Of a stretch of DNA of 32,675 nt, positions 25,335 to 32,444 are shown in pieces (the stretch's first letter is position 1; the number at the start of each line of letters is the position of its first letter). The position numbers were made by a program, and so were the translations under genes. The stretch comes from Candidatus Cryptobacteroides sp. (lineage in GTDB: Bacteria; Bacteroidota; Bacteroidia; Bacteroidales; UBA932), in assembly GCA_029257745.1 (NCBI GenBank), contig JARIAS010000052.1, positions 1 to 32,675 on the forward strand, in the 5' to 3' direction. The notes beneath the pieces are model-generated. The model ran no database searches. It worked only from the letters and a program-made list of their open reading frames with translations, and was not told where the DNA came from.

Positions 25335-26990
25335 AAGCAATATATGAGCATTTGCAATAGCCTCTTTACTTATAGTCTCCCCACTAAGCAGTCTTGCAAT
25401 TTCCAGAACTCTTTCATCACCATCTATTTGACGTATTGATGATTTATAGACTCCGCCATCAACTTCCTTGCTAACTAAAAAATGTATATTACCTTGAGCA
25501 GCAACTTGAGGAAGATGAGTGATTGCAAACACCTGCATATTCTTGCCCATTTCACAAATCATTCGCCCCATCTTGTCTGCCACACTACCTGAAACACCAG
25601 TATCAATCTCATCAAAAATCATTGTAGGCATATTCTCAAATCTTGCCATCAATGCTTTTAAAGAGAGCATTATCCTAGATTTTTCTCCACCTGACGCACA
25701 CATTTCTATATTTTGCAGCTCTGTTCCATTTGCAGAGAATTTAAAATCAGGTTCATCTGTTCCTGTTGCAGAATATGCTTTTATCCTTAAATCTATCTTG
25801 AATACAGAATGCTCCAATTCAAGGTACCTCAGCATATCAACTAAATCTTTTTCAAGCAAACTTGCTGCTTTTTCCCTAGATTTTGTCAATGACGCTGCCA
25901 ATCTACTCATTTCTTTAGTTGCAATATCCAAATCCCTTGTAATATCCTCTATATGAATACTAACATCCTCTGTACTTAAATATTGTGAAGCAATTTCATC
26001 TCTAAAATCAAGCAATTCCTGCTCTGTACTGCAATCATACTTCTTTAATAAAGAGTACAATAAAGACATTCTTTCCTCAACCTTATTTAGCTCAGAAGCA
26101 CTCATGTATACATTAGAGTCTAAAGTTTGAAGCTCATCATATAAATCTTGTAACTCCAATCTTGCACTCTCAAGTCTCTCAATCAAAGGTTCGCAAGATG
26201 GCATATACGTAGCAAGCTTAGTAGTATTCTTAACTGCGTCTTTCAACCTAGAGTCAATCGAAAGACTTTCCCCCTCTAATGATGATAAATCGCCTGCTAT
26301 CTGATGTAATAAAATCTTTATTTCCTCCGCATTAGACAATTGCTTATGCAAACTCTCTAATTCAAGTAACTCACCTGATTGAATTTTTGCCTTTTCTAAT
26401 GTATCCAAGACTTGCTTGTTATATTGAGAATTTGCTTCTAAGTCTTTAAGCTTAGCTTTAAGCGTCTGTAATTCTTTTGTCAAATTATTTACCCTATTCC
26501 AAGAATTGAAATAATCCCGTTTCAAATCCTCATTTGAGGCAAAATAATCAAGTATAGAAAGTTGAAAAGATTTATTGGATAATATCTGAGTCTGATGCTG
26601 TGAATGTATATCCAAAAGACTAGATGACAAGTCTTTAAGCAAATCTACTGATACAGGCAAATCGTTTATAAATGCACGAGAACGACCTGACTTTGCAATT
26701 GTTCTCCTTATAATTAGACTATCATCAAAGCTATCTATATCATATTTTTCTAATATAGCTTGCAAATGTTCATTGGACTTTAAGGAAAAAACTGCTTCAA
26801 TCACACAGGTCTCCTCACTATCTAAAAGAACCGAAGCGTCTGCCTTTGCACCCATTAACAATGATAAAGCACCCAATAAAATAGACTTACCTGCTCCTGT
26901 CTGACCTGTAATAATAACCAGACCCGATGGAAAATCAATTTCCAACGAGTCTATTAAAACATAATTCTTTATATGTAGTGATTGTAGCAT
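25326..26990 (-). CDS. recN: DNA repair protein RecN
   Basis: RecN is an SMC-like ATPase that acts early in recombinational repair of double-strand breaks. The N-terminal half-ABC domain has the Walker A loop GQTGAGKS at 29-36. The middle, about residues 150-380, is an antiparallel coiled coil rich in L, K and E. The C-terminal half has the ABC signature CASGGEKSRIMLSLKAL, Walker B with TMIFDEIDTGVSG, and the H-loop AITHLPQVAAQ. At 554 residues it is complete. It begins 26 nt after rpoZ and is therefore probably the last gene of trxB-bamD-rpoZ-recN. Confidence 0.97.
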   Translation of the reverse strand: MLQSLHIKNYVLIDSLEIDFPSGLVIITGQTGAGKSILLGALSLLMGAKADASVLLDSEETCVIEAVFSLKSNEHLQAILEKYDIDSFDDSLIIRRTIAKSGRSRAFINDLPVSVDLLKDLSSSLLDIHSQHQTQILSNKSFQLSILDYFASNEDLKRDYFNSWNRVNNLTKELQTLKAKLKDLEANSQYNKQVLDTLEKAKIQSGELLELESLHKQLSNAEEIKILLHQIAGDLSSLEGESLSIDSRLKDAVKNTTKLATYMPSCEPLIERLESARLELQDLYDELQTLDSNVYMSASELNKVEERMSLLYSLLKKYDCSTEQELLDFRDEIASQYLSTEDVSIHIEDITRDLDIATKEMSRLAASLTKSREKAASLLEKDLVDMLRYLELEHSVFKIDLRIKAYSATGTDEPDFKFSANGTELQNIEMCASGGEKSRIMLSLKALMARFENMPTMIFDEIDTGVSGSVADKMGRMICEMGKNMQVFAITHLPQVAAQGNIHFLVSKEVDGGVYKSSIRQIDGDERVLEIARLLSGETISKEAIANAHILLKK

Positions 26991-27016
26991 TTATACCCCT
27001 CTATAAAAAGAGAACA

Positions 27017-27352
27017 TTACTCTCCTTTTTCATCATGAACGCCCTCTCCTGCAACTCTAAAATATAATTCGTCCGCTTGAAACTCTTCCATAGCAATTAA
27101 GCTAGGCTTAGGCTGACGCTCATATAATTTAGAGATTTCTATCTGCTCTCTATTTTCAAAAACCTCTTCAAGAGTATCTCTATCACTTCTAAACTCTTCC
27201 AGCTTTCTATTTAATTCTTTTTTCTCTGCCAAAGCTATCTGATTTGCTCTTTTAGCAAGTACTACTACACTCTTGTAAATATTTCCAGTAGGTTGAGAAA
27301 GAGTTTTAATATCTCTTGTAATAGTATTTGATGGAACTTTTTTTCTATCCAT
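27017..27352 (-). CDS. rpoZ: RNA polymerase omega subunit, Rpb6-like Bacteroidota form
   Basis: A 111-residue protein recognised by APSNT-like PSNTITRDIKTL at the start, then GNIYKSVVVLAKRANQIA, the helix equivalent to the omega/Rpb6 AxxRARQL region, and ENREQIEISKLYERQPKPSLIAMEEF towards the end. This is the divergent omega form of Bacteroidota, which standard omega profiles may miss. Omega binds the C-terminal end of beta-prime and assists polymerase assembly. It is placed 88 nt after bamD and 26 nt before recN. The spacer towards bamD is A+T-rich and shows no clear promoter. Confidence 0.85.
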   Translation of the reverse strand: MDRKKVPSNTITRDIKTLSQPTGNIYKSVVVLAKRANQIALAEKKELNRKLEEFRSDRDTLEEVFENREQIEISKLYERQPKPSLIAMEEFQADELYFRVAGEGVHDEKGE

Positions 27353-27440
27353 AATATTATAAATTAATAAATCTTACTTTATAAGTATATACGATAATGT
27401 TATAGAAATAGTTTCATTATTTTTTATAAGAAACTTAATT

Positions 27441-28265
27441 TTATCCTTCCACAACAACTTTAGATGAATTACGCCCCAAATATTTTTGAGCATTTACATA
27501 TAACTTATCTAATTCCTTCCTATAACTTGATTGAGGATATTCGCCTATAAAATTGAGATAGTCATCTACAAATAAAAGAAACCTCTCTTTTTGTTTTTGC
27601 TTAATACTTAAATCTGCATAACGATATGAAGATAAAGCGATATAATATAACACCTTCTCTCTGTATACATTATCTGGATTATCCTTCAGAATATTCTTAA
27701 AGGCTATTACTGAAGCCTTATAATCCTCCATTCTGAAATACATGCGAGCAGCCTCTACTGCCTTATTATCTAACCTTTCCTGCAATACTGACAACCTGTC
27801 ATAACACTCATTAGTATACTTAGAATTAGGATACTCTGTTACAAACTCATTCATAGCAGATATAGCTTTATATGTAGGCGATGGATCTAACTCATAATCT
27901 AGAGTTTCCCTGAACAAACAGTCTAACCTTAAAAATCTTGCTTCCTCAGTAAATCTACTATGGGGATACTGCTCTATAAACTTTTCAAGATTTGCTTCTG
28001 CACTTATATAGTTCTCATCTCTATAATTGCTTAATGCCCAATAGTATTTTAGAGTATCATCCCTTTCTGTATTATATGTTAAAAAAGATAAAGACTCAAA
28101 TAAAGTAGCTGCCCTATCATATTTTCCATTATTAAAATAATCCATAGCGGCTTTATATTTCAAATCAACATCTTCGGATGCCAAAATCTTTTCATATTGA
28201 GAACTACACGACAAAATAAAAAGACTTAACAAGGATAAAACTATGAAACGGCTAAAATTCATCAT
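27441..28265 (-). CDS. bamD: Outer-membrane assembly lipoprotein BamD
   Basis: The product has 274 residues from the ATG pair at 28265/28262; a longer frame opening at 28310 would overlap trxB and precede the signal peptide with charged residues, so it was rejected. The signal peptide MNFSRFIVLSLLSLFILSC ends in a lipobox. The mature protein is a chain of TPR-like helices (YKAAMDYFNNGKYDRAATLFESL, YISAEANLEKFIEQYPHSRF, and others) to the C terminus. BamD binds the periplasmic POTRA part of BamA at the inner leaflet of the outer membrane. It starts five nt beyond the trxB stop. Confidence 0.93.
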   Translation of the reverse strand: MMNFSRFIVLSLLSLFILSCSSQYEKILASEDVDLKYKAAMDYFNNGKYDRAATLFESLSFLTYNTERDDTLKYYWALSNYRDENYISAEANLEKFIEQYPHSRFTEEARFLRLDCLFRETLDYELDPSPTYKAISAMNEFVTEYPNSKYTNECYDRLSVLQERLDNKAVEAARMYFRMEDYKASVIAFKNILKDNPDNVYREKVLYYIALSSYRYADLSIKQKQKERFLLFVDDYLNFIGEYPQSSYRKELDKLYVNAQKYLGRNSSKVVVEG

Positions 28266-28270
28266 TACAA

Positions 28271-29188
28271 TTAATTTAAAAATCTCTCTAGCTCTAAAGC
28301 TGCCATACAACCAGAAGCTGCAGCTGTTATTGCTTGTCTATAATGTCTATCCTTAACATCACCTGCGGCAAAAACTCCCTCAACATTTGTCTTACATGAA
28401 CCTGCTTCTGTAACTATATAACCATGTTCATCTGTAGTAACCCACTTTGAAACTAATTCAGAATTAGGATGATGTCCAATAGCCAAGAAGAAACCATCTA
28501 TCTTAATTTCAAACTCTTCACCTGAATTTCTTTTAATTCTTGCACCTGTAACACCAGTAGCGTCTCCTAAGACCTCCTTAGTATTACAATTCCATAATAT
28601 CTCTATATTTTCTGTGTTCATCACCTTCTCTTGCATAGCCTTAGAAGCTCTAAACTCGTCCCTACGCACTATCATATAGACCTTATTACAAAGAGTAGAC
28701 AAATATGTAGCTTCTTCGCAAGCTGTATCACCACCTCCAACAACTGCTACATCCTTCTTACGATAGAAGAAACCATCGCAGGTCGCACAGGCAGATACGC
28801 CCATACCCTTAAACTTATTTTCAGACTCCATACCTAAGTATTTGGCAGTAGCTCCTGTTGCTATAATTACTGCTTCAACCTCCAATTCATTACCTCTATC
28901 ATCAATAGCCTTAAAAGGCCTTGAAGAAAGATCAATAGAACTTATTATACCCGAACGTATATCTGTACCTAAATTTTCTGCCTGAGCCCTCATTCTTTGC
29001 ATAAGCTCATTCGCATCTATACCTGATTCAAAACCTGGATAATTTTCAATTATAGTAGTGGAAGTCAACTGACCTCCTGGAACTAAACCTTCATATAATA
29101 CTGGCTGTATACCTGCACGTGAAGCATAGATAGCAGCTGTGTATCCTGCGGGTCCTGAGCCCACAATTAAACATCTTACTTTCTCCAT
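28271..29188 (-). CDS. trxB: Thioredoxin-disulfide reductase
   Basis: TrxB passes electrons from NADPH through FAD to thioredoxin. The FAD loop is GSGPAGYTAAI at 10-20, the redox-active pair C134/C137 lies in ACATCDG, the NADPH fold is VGGGDTACEEA, and the late FAD motif is FAAGDVKD. Its 305 residues match the low-molecular-weight bacterial form. It is divergent from the PerR-like gene across a 157-bp spacer, a sensible place for joint redox control, and is followed directly by bamD. Confidence 0.97.
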   Translation of the reverse strand: MEKVRCLIVGSGPAGYTAAIYASRAGIQPVLYEGLVPGGQLTSTTIIENYPGFESGIDANELMQRMRAQAENLGTDIRSGIISSIDLSSRPFKAIDDRGNELEVEAVIIATGATAKYLGMESENKFKGMGVSACATCDGFFYRKKDVAVVGGGDTACEEATYLSTLCNKVYMIVRRDEFRASKAMQEKVMNTENIEILWNCNTKEVLGDATGVTGARIKRNSGEEFEIKIDGFFLAIGHHPNSELVSKWVTTDEHGYIVTEAGSCKTNVEGVFAAGDVKDRHYRQAITAAASGCMAALELERFLN

Positions 29189-29208
29189 TATACAATTAAT
29201 TTATCATA

Positions 29209-29216
29209 CAAAGATA
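29209..29216 (-). promoter_or_regulatory. -7 box upstream of trxB
   Basis: The minus strand reads TATCTTTG, an exact -7 match, 20 bp before the trxB ATG. No TTG is seen at the expected -33 distance, which would fit a promoter needing an activator, but that is speculation. Confidence 0.45.
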
Positions 29217-29280
29217 AACAATAAAATATAATTATCCTACCTAAATAAGGCTATCTTAATAAGAACTAAGTGTATAAGTA

Positions 29281-29311
29281 TTGATTATTATTGTAAAATA
29301 AAGTATATTTG
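29281..29311 (+). promoter_or_regulatory. Promoter of the PerR-like regulator gene, with candidate operator
   Basis: TTG at 29281-29283 is followed after 20 bp by TATATTTG at 29304-29311, a perfect -33/-7 pair; the leader would be about 28 nt. Between the boxes lies TTATTATTGTAAAATAA (29285-29301), a loosely palindromic A+T sequence with TTATT/AATAA ends similar in style to PerR/Fur operators. It is a candidate autoregulatory site. Confidence 0.7.
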
Positions 29312-29345
29312 CAAAGTTGGGCATTTATATTTTTTAAAAACTAAG

Positions 29346-29813
29346 ATGAACGAAAAGAAAGGTAAAATAAATCCTCTTGATGATTTAAAGAAAAAACTAA
29401 AAACTTTTGGACTAAAGGCTACACCTCAAAGATTAGCTGTACATGAAGCAATGTGTCATTTAGGTCACGCATCTGCAGATATGGTTTCTGATTATATAAA
29501 AGAGCATAAACCATCTGTAAAAATCACAGTTGCATCTATATACAATGTTTTAAGCCAACTATCACTTTACAATATATATCAATATAGACTAAGTTCTAAT
29601 AGCAAGATGTACTTTGATGTAAACCACACTAAACATATACATCTATATGATACAGAAAACAATACATACTCTGATGTAATGGATTCAAAGCTACTTGAAC
29701 TTATTGAAGAAAATATAGATAAACGAAAATTTAAAGGATACCAGGTATATGGTGTAGATATAAATATATTATGTAGACCAAGAAAAAAGAAAAGCATCGG
29801 CAAAACTGCCTAA
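29346..29813 (+). CDS. Fur-family regulator, PerR-like
   Basis: A 155-residue Fur-family repressor. The winged-helix DNA-binding domain (about 15-90) contains GLKATPQRLAVHEAM and the recognition helix region VKITVASIYNVLSQL. The regulatory metal site matches PerR in both identity and spacing: H41, D91, H97, H99 and D110 correspond to H37, D85, H91, H93 and D104 of Bacillus PerR. PerR uses that site to bind Fe or Mn and is inactivated by peroxide through oxidation of the histidines. The structural zinc site of four cysteines is absent: only C37 and C143 occur and there is no CxxC. Position opposite trxB supports a redox role. The NigD-like gene begins on the base after its stop. Confidence 0.9.
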   Translation: MNEKKGKINPLDDLKKKLKTFGLKATPQRLAVHEAMCHLGHASADMVSDYIKEHKPSVKITVASIYNVLSQLSLYNIYQYRLSSNSKMYFDVNHTKHIHLYDTENNTYSDVMDSKLLELIEENIDKRKFKGYQVYGVDINILCRPRKKKSIGKTA

Positions 29814-30413
29814 ATGAAATATATCTATTACATAATACTATCTATTATACTATGCTGCCATTGTACAAAAATCAATTATATTATAAATGATGATATTACA
29901 ATGGCAAATATTGTTGATGGGAAAATAATCAGCGACCAACAACTTGAATATCAGGTAATAGAAGATAAAACAGAGGGTGCATACTTAAAGCACAAGAGAG
30001 TTATTATACAAAGTGACATTCTTGAGAAAGTAGGAGATAAAGTATATAAAATCAGACTAAAAGACTACGCTCCAGTCATGATTAAGCCTATACTAAAAAT
30101 GAAAGATATTGACAATCCAGCCTCTCTTGACACGAATATAACTATTTTGCAATCTTGGTTTTCAGGCGAGTATCTTAATTTTGCCCTATCTTTTGACATC
30201 AGAAAAGAGCAAGCAGATAAATTACATATCATACAATTAGTAGATAAATCTACAAATGAAAAAGAGCTAAAACTACTATTCACTCACAGCACAAAAGATA
30301 GGCAAGAGAATAGCAGTAAACAAAATATCCCAGATATAATTCATTATAGATTTTACCTATCTACTAAAAAAGAATTTTTAAAAAGTGATAATATAGGCTT
30401 AAGTCAGCTATAA
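29814..30413 (+). CDS. NigD-like lipoprotein
   Basis: A 199-residue probable lipoprotein. The short signal peptide runs into CCHC at 14-17, giving several possible lipidated cysteines. After a short polar linker, residues 45-95 look like a small beta barrel (VIIQSDIL...YKIRLKDYAPVMIK), and ITILQSWFSGEYLNFALSF at about 109-127 followed by HIIQLVD matches the WxxGxYLNIxF and HxINLV pattern of the NigD-like family of Bacteroidales. That family is known from an operon linked to bacteriocin (nigrescin) production in Prevotella and from widespread unassigned lipoproteins; no general function is established. It abuts the PerR-like gene with zero spacing, so they are co-transcribed. Confidence 0.65.
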   Translation: MKYIYYIILSIILCCHCTKINYIINDDITMANIVDGKIISDQQLEYQVIEDKTEGAYLKHKRVIIQSDILEKVGDKVYKIRLKDYAPVMIKPILKMKDIDNPASLDTNITILQSWFSGEYLNFALSFDIRKEQADKLHIIQLVDKSTNEKELKLLFTHSTKDRQENSSKQNIPDIIHYRFYLSTKKEFLKSDNIGLSQL

Positions 30414-30606
30414 ACAAAGCAAACGTTATACATATTTTTTTGCATAAGAATTATTTTAAGCTATACTCAAAAAAGAATTTTGGGCTAATTGCTTATTTGA
30501 GTACTCAATAAAATAGCAAGAAAATAATCTATCCAATATAGGACAACTGAAATAAGACCTTATATCCAAGTATCAAAAAGACCTGCATATTTACAGGAGA
30601 TAATAT
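30414..30606. other. Non-coding stretch after the NigD-like gene
   Basis: No gene is visible here on either strand. It contains a perfect 12-bp palindrome TTGAGTACTCAA at 30497-30508, flanked further out by TTGCT (30489-30493) and AGCAA (30515-30519), which could fold as an imperfect hairpin or serve as a protein site. Weak short dyads also occur near 30552-30565 and 30582-30597. No consensus promoter or convincing terminator for the upstream gene was recognised. Confidence 0.5.
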
Positions 30607-30642
30607 AAAAAACTCGCAGTAAGGAAAAACCCTGACTGCGAG
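30607..30642 (-). terminator. Intrinsic terminator of tRNA-His
   Basis: Arms CTCGCAGT (30613-30620) and ACTGCGAG (30635-30642) pair perfectly and continue, after one mismatch, with three inner pairs. The A run at 30607-30612 supplies a leftward U tract. It ends about 22 nt after the 3' end of the tRNA. Confidence 0.9.
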
Positions 30643-30663
30643 AATCTTATTATGAAAACTTAG

Positions 30664-30737
30664 GGTGTCTGATGGGACTCGAACCCACGACAATCAGAAC
30701 CACAATCTGACGCTCTACCAACTGAACTACAGACACC
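30664..30737 (-). tRNA. tRNA-His (GTG anticodon)
   Basis: Read on the minus strand the cloverleaf is complete: D stem GTTC/GAGC, anticodon stem TCAGA/TCTGA with loop TTGTGGT (anticodon GTG), T stem GTGGG/CCCAT with loop TTCGAGT. The extra 5' G that identifies tRNA-His is encoded at 30737 and pairs with the discriminator C at 30664. CCA is not encoded; the gene is followed by CTA. It has its own promoter and terminator and so is transcribed as a single-gene unit. Confidence 0.97.
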
Positions 30738-30753
30738 ATATATTTCAGAGTTG

Positions 30754-30783
30754 CAAATATAGTAATATTTTATATTATTACAA
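30754..30783 (-). promoter_or_regulatory. Promoter of tRNA-His
   Basis: On the minus strand TTG (30783-30781) is followed after 19 bp by TATATTTG (30761-30754), with the start of transcription expected about 10 nt ahead of the mature tRNA. A perfect 15-bp dyad, arms ATACTTT and AAAGTAT around T30790 (30783-30797), touches the -33 box. Confidence 0.75.
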
Positions 30784-30823
30784 TACTTTTAAAGTATAAT
30801 TTACAATTTAAATATAAATCTTA

Positions 30824-32356
30824 CTAATATCTTATCAATTTATACTTTCCTACTCTAGAAAATGCCTCAGGAGCAATTGTGGCATCTTTAGGGGCCAACA
30901 CATACTTCAAAGCAGGACAATTCTCAACAGCAAAGTCTGAAATTTCTTTTGTTCCCTTAGGAAAATACACAATCTCAACTTTTTCTTTAGATAACACTAC
31001 ATTTTTTCCATACTTATTTTGTGCCTTTAGTCTAACTATTCTCATAGATTCAGGTATATAATAAGGATCTGAAGATGCTTTCTTATAAACAATACCCTTC
31101 TCAGAATAAAACACCTTATTCTTCTTAGATATATAAATAGCCTCTAATTCCTTTGCAGAGGTTGATAATCTTGTTCCACTCTCACTTATACTTGTTATAA
31201 ATCTACCCAACTTTAAACTCTTAACTCCTGCAGGCAAGTTCTTAAATAATGATAAGCTATTGATAGGTATTCTATTATACGTATCCGGCACCCTTAGACT
31301 CTCTCCTGAATGTCTAACAGAAAAGATATTAATACCTTCAGAAAATCCGTATTCAAAATTATCGTCCTTAAATAAGGAAACCTCTATGATAAAAGGGCTT
31401 AATTTTGTGTTATATTTTTTATAATCTTCTAATAAATAGTACGGACCATTTGTAGGATCAGCAACAATCCAACTTTCATTAGTTTTAGCCCATACCCAAG
31501 AATGTGCAAGACGTGCACCACGATCCAAAAGCCAGCCATTTACAACCATACAAGGGATGCCCAAACTATTTAACATTACCTTCATTAGATTACTATACCC
31601 ATAACATACAGCCTTTCTTAGCCTAAATGCCTCATATGGGTCATTAAGGCTACGGCCGGGTTTAGTCGAGATAGCTTCATTTCTATAATAACTAACATTT
31701 GTATACAACCATCCATTTATAAAATAAACCTGATATTCTTGACTTTTTTCGCTGAGATTGGCACTTCTAAGCAGATTCTTAGTAAAGGTTGAAATCTCAT
31801 TAATCTCTTTATCATCAATATTTAAGACTCTCGGATTTGATATAGTTGAAATATCCATATACCTAGTCAATCTAGAAAGAAGCATATTCTGATTTTCACT
31901 TTCCCTTTTAAAATTACCATAATAAGGATAATATTTTATACTATTATCTATATCACTATCTATATCAGGCACATCTTGATCTTCAAAAGCATTAATTTGT
32001 TCAAGCAATTCACGCCTTTCTTTTTCTTCGGGACTTTCTTCTTTAGGAATATTTGGCTCTGATGGCGTAGTATCATCTGAAGGCGGATTATCTTTTGGCT
32101 TATCACCACTAGAATCGGTATTATCATTAGAGCTATCATCACCTGACTTATCATCTGAAGACGGATTGTCTTTTGGCTTATCACCACTAGAATCATTATT
32201 ATCATTAGAGCTATCATCACCTGACTTATCATCTGAAGACGAACTTTCTTCTGAAACAAGCTCCTCTTTATCTTTTACCGGCTCATTTAACTTCTTATTA
32301 CAAGAAATCACAAATATAAATAAAGCTAATAATAAAAAAATATATCTGTATCTCAT
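30824..32356 (-). CDS. Lipoprotein with transglutaminase-like and BspA-type LRR domains
   Basis: A 510-residue surface or periplasmic lipoprotein. The signal peptide ends in FVISC with C19 as lipid site. Residues 30-115 are a low-complexity linker of D, S, N, K and P that includes two copies of a 26-residue repeat. A transglutaminase-like domain follows (about 180-310), with the catalytic triad visible as C251 in KAVCYGYSNL, H285 in ARLAHSWVW and D300 in WIVADPTNG. From about 355 to 510 the sequence forms short BspA-type leucine-rich repeats (SLKLGRFITSISESG, VYFPKGTKEISDFAVENC, YVLAPKDATIAPEAFSRVG). Such domains usually act as peptidases or crosslinkers and the repeats bind ligands. Substrate unknown. 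No terminator separates it from the tRNA-His promoter. Confidence 0.82.
   Translation of the reverse strand: MRYRYIFLLLALFIFVISCNKKLNEPVKDKEELVSEESSSSDDKSGDDSSNDNNDSSGDKPKDNPSSDDKSGDDSSNDNTDSSGDKPKDNPPSDDTTPSEPNIPKEESPEEKERRELLEQINAFEDQDVPDIDSDIDNSIKYYPYYGNFKRESENQNMLLSRLTRYMDISTISNPRVLNIDDKEINEISTFTKNLLRSANLSEKSQEYQVYFINGWLYTNVSYYRNEAISTKPGRSLNDPYEAFRLRKAVCYGYSNLMKVMLNSLGIPCMVVNGWLLDRGARLAHSWVWAKTNESWIVADPTNGPYYLLEDYKKYNTKLSPFIIEVSLFKDDNFEYGFSEGINIFSVRHSGESLRVPDTYNRIPINSLSLFKNLPAGVKSLKLGRFITSISESGTRLSTSAKELEAIYISKKNKVFYSEKGIVYKKASSDPYYIPESMRIVRLKAQNKYGKNVVLSKEKVEIVYFPKGTKEISDFAVENCPALKYVLAPKDATIAPEAFSRVGKYKLIRY
32071..32243 (-). repeat. 78-bp in-frame tandem repeat in the lipoprotein linker
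   Basis: Two full 78-bp units (32071-32148 and 32149-32226) and the first 17 bases of a third follow each other without gaps. The two full units differ at four positions. Each encodes 26 residues of the type SSDDKSGDDSSNDN followed by DSSGDKPKDNP. Being a multiple of three, gain or loss of units would change linker length without breaking the frame. Confidence 0.95.
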
Positions 32357-32381
32357 ATATAAATATTGATTGTTATCTTTA

Positions 32382-32389
32382 CAAAAATA
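32382..32389 (-). promoter_or_regulatory. -7 box upstream of the transglutaminase-like lipoprotein gene
   Basis: The minus strand reads TATTTTTG, matching TAnnTTTG, 25 bp before the ATG at 32356. No -33 TTG is present at the expected distance. Confidence 0.45.
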
Positions 32390-32444
32390 AATATAAAATG
32401 TTTTATATCCTATAATAATATAATCTCTATATTTAAATAATTAT

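Noticed and set aside
25519..25956. 145-codon open frame antisense to recN
   Set aside because: It is entirely inside recN on the opposite strand, with low-complexity I/S/A composition and no upstream signal.
27353..27440. 88-bp spacer between bamD and rpoZ examined for a promoter or small gene
   Set aside because: No TAnnTTTG box and no open frame; only a weak ATAATG/CATTAT dyad was seen.
28266..28310. Longer N terminus for BamD overlapping trxB
   Set aside because: The extension precedes a complete lipoprotein signal peptide and overlaps the trxB coding sequence; the ATG pair at 28265/28262 is the natural start.
32071..32243. Possible CRISPR-like repeats
   Set aside because: Units are 78 bp, contiguous with no spacers, and encode an in-frame protein repeat.
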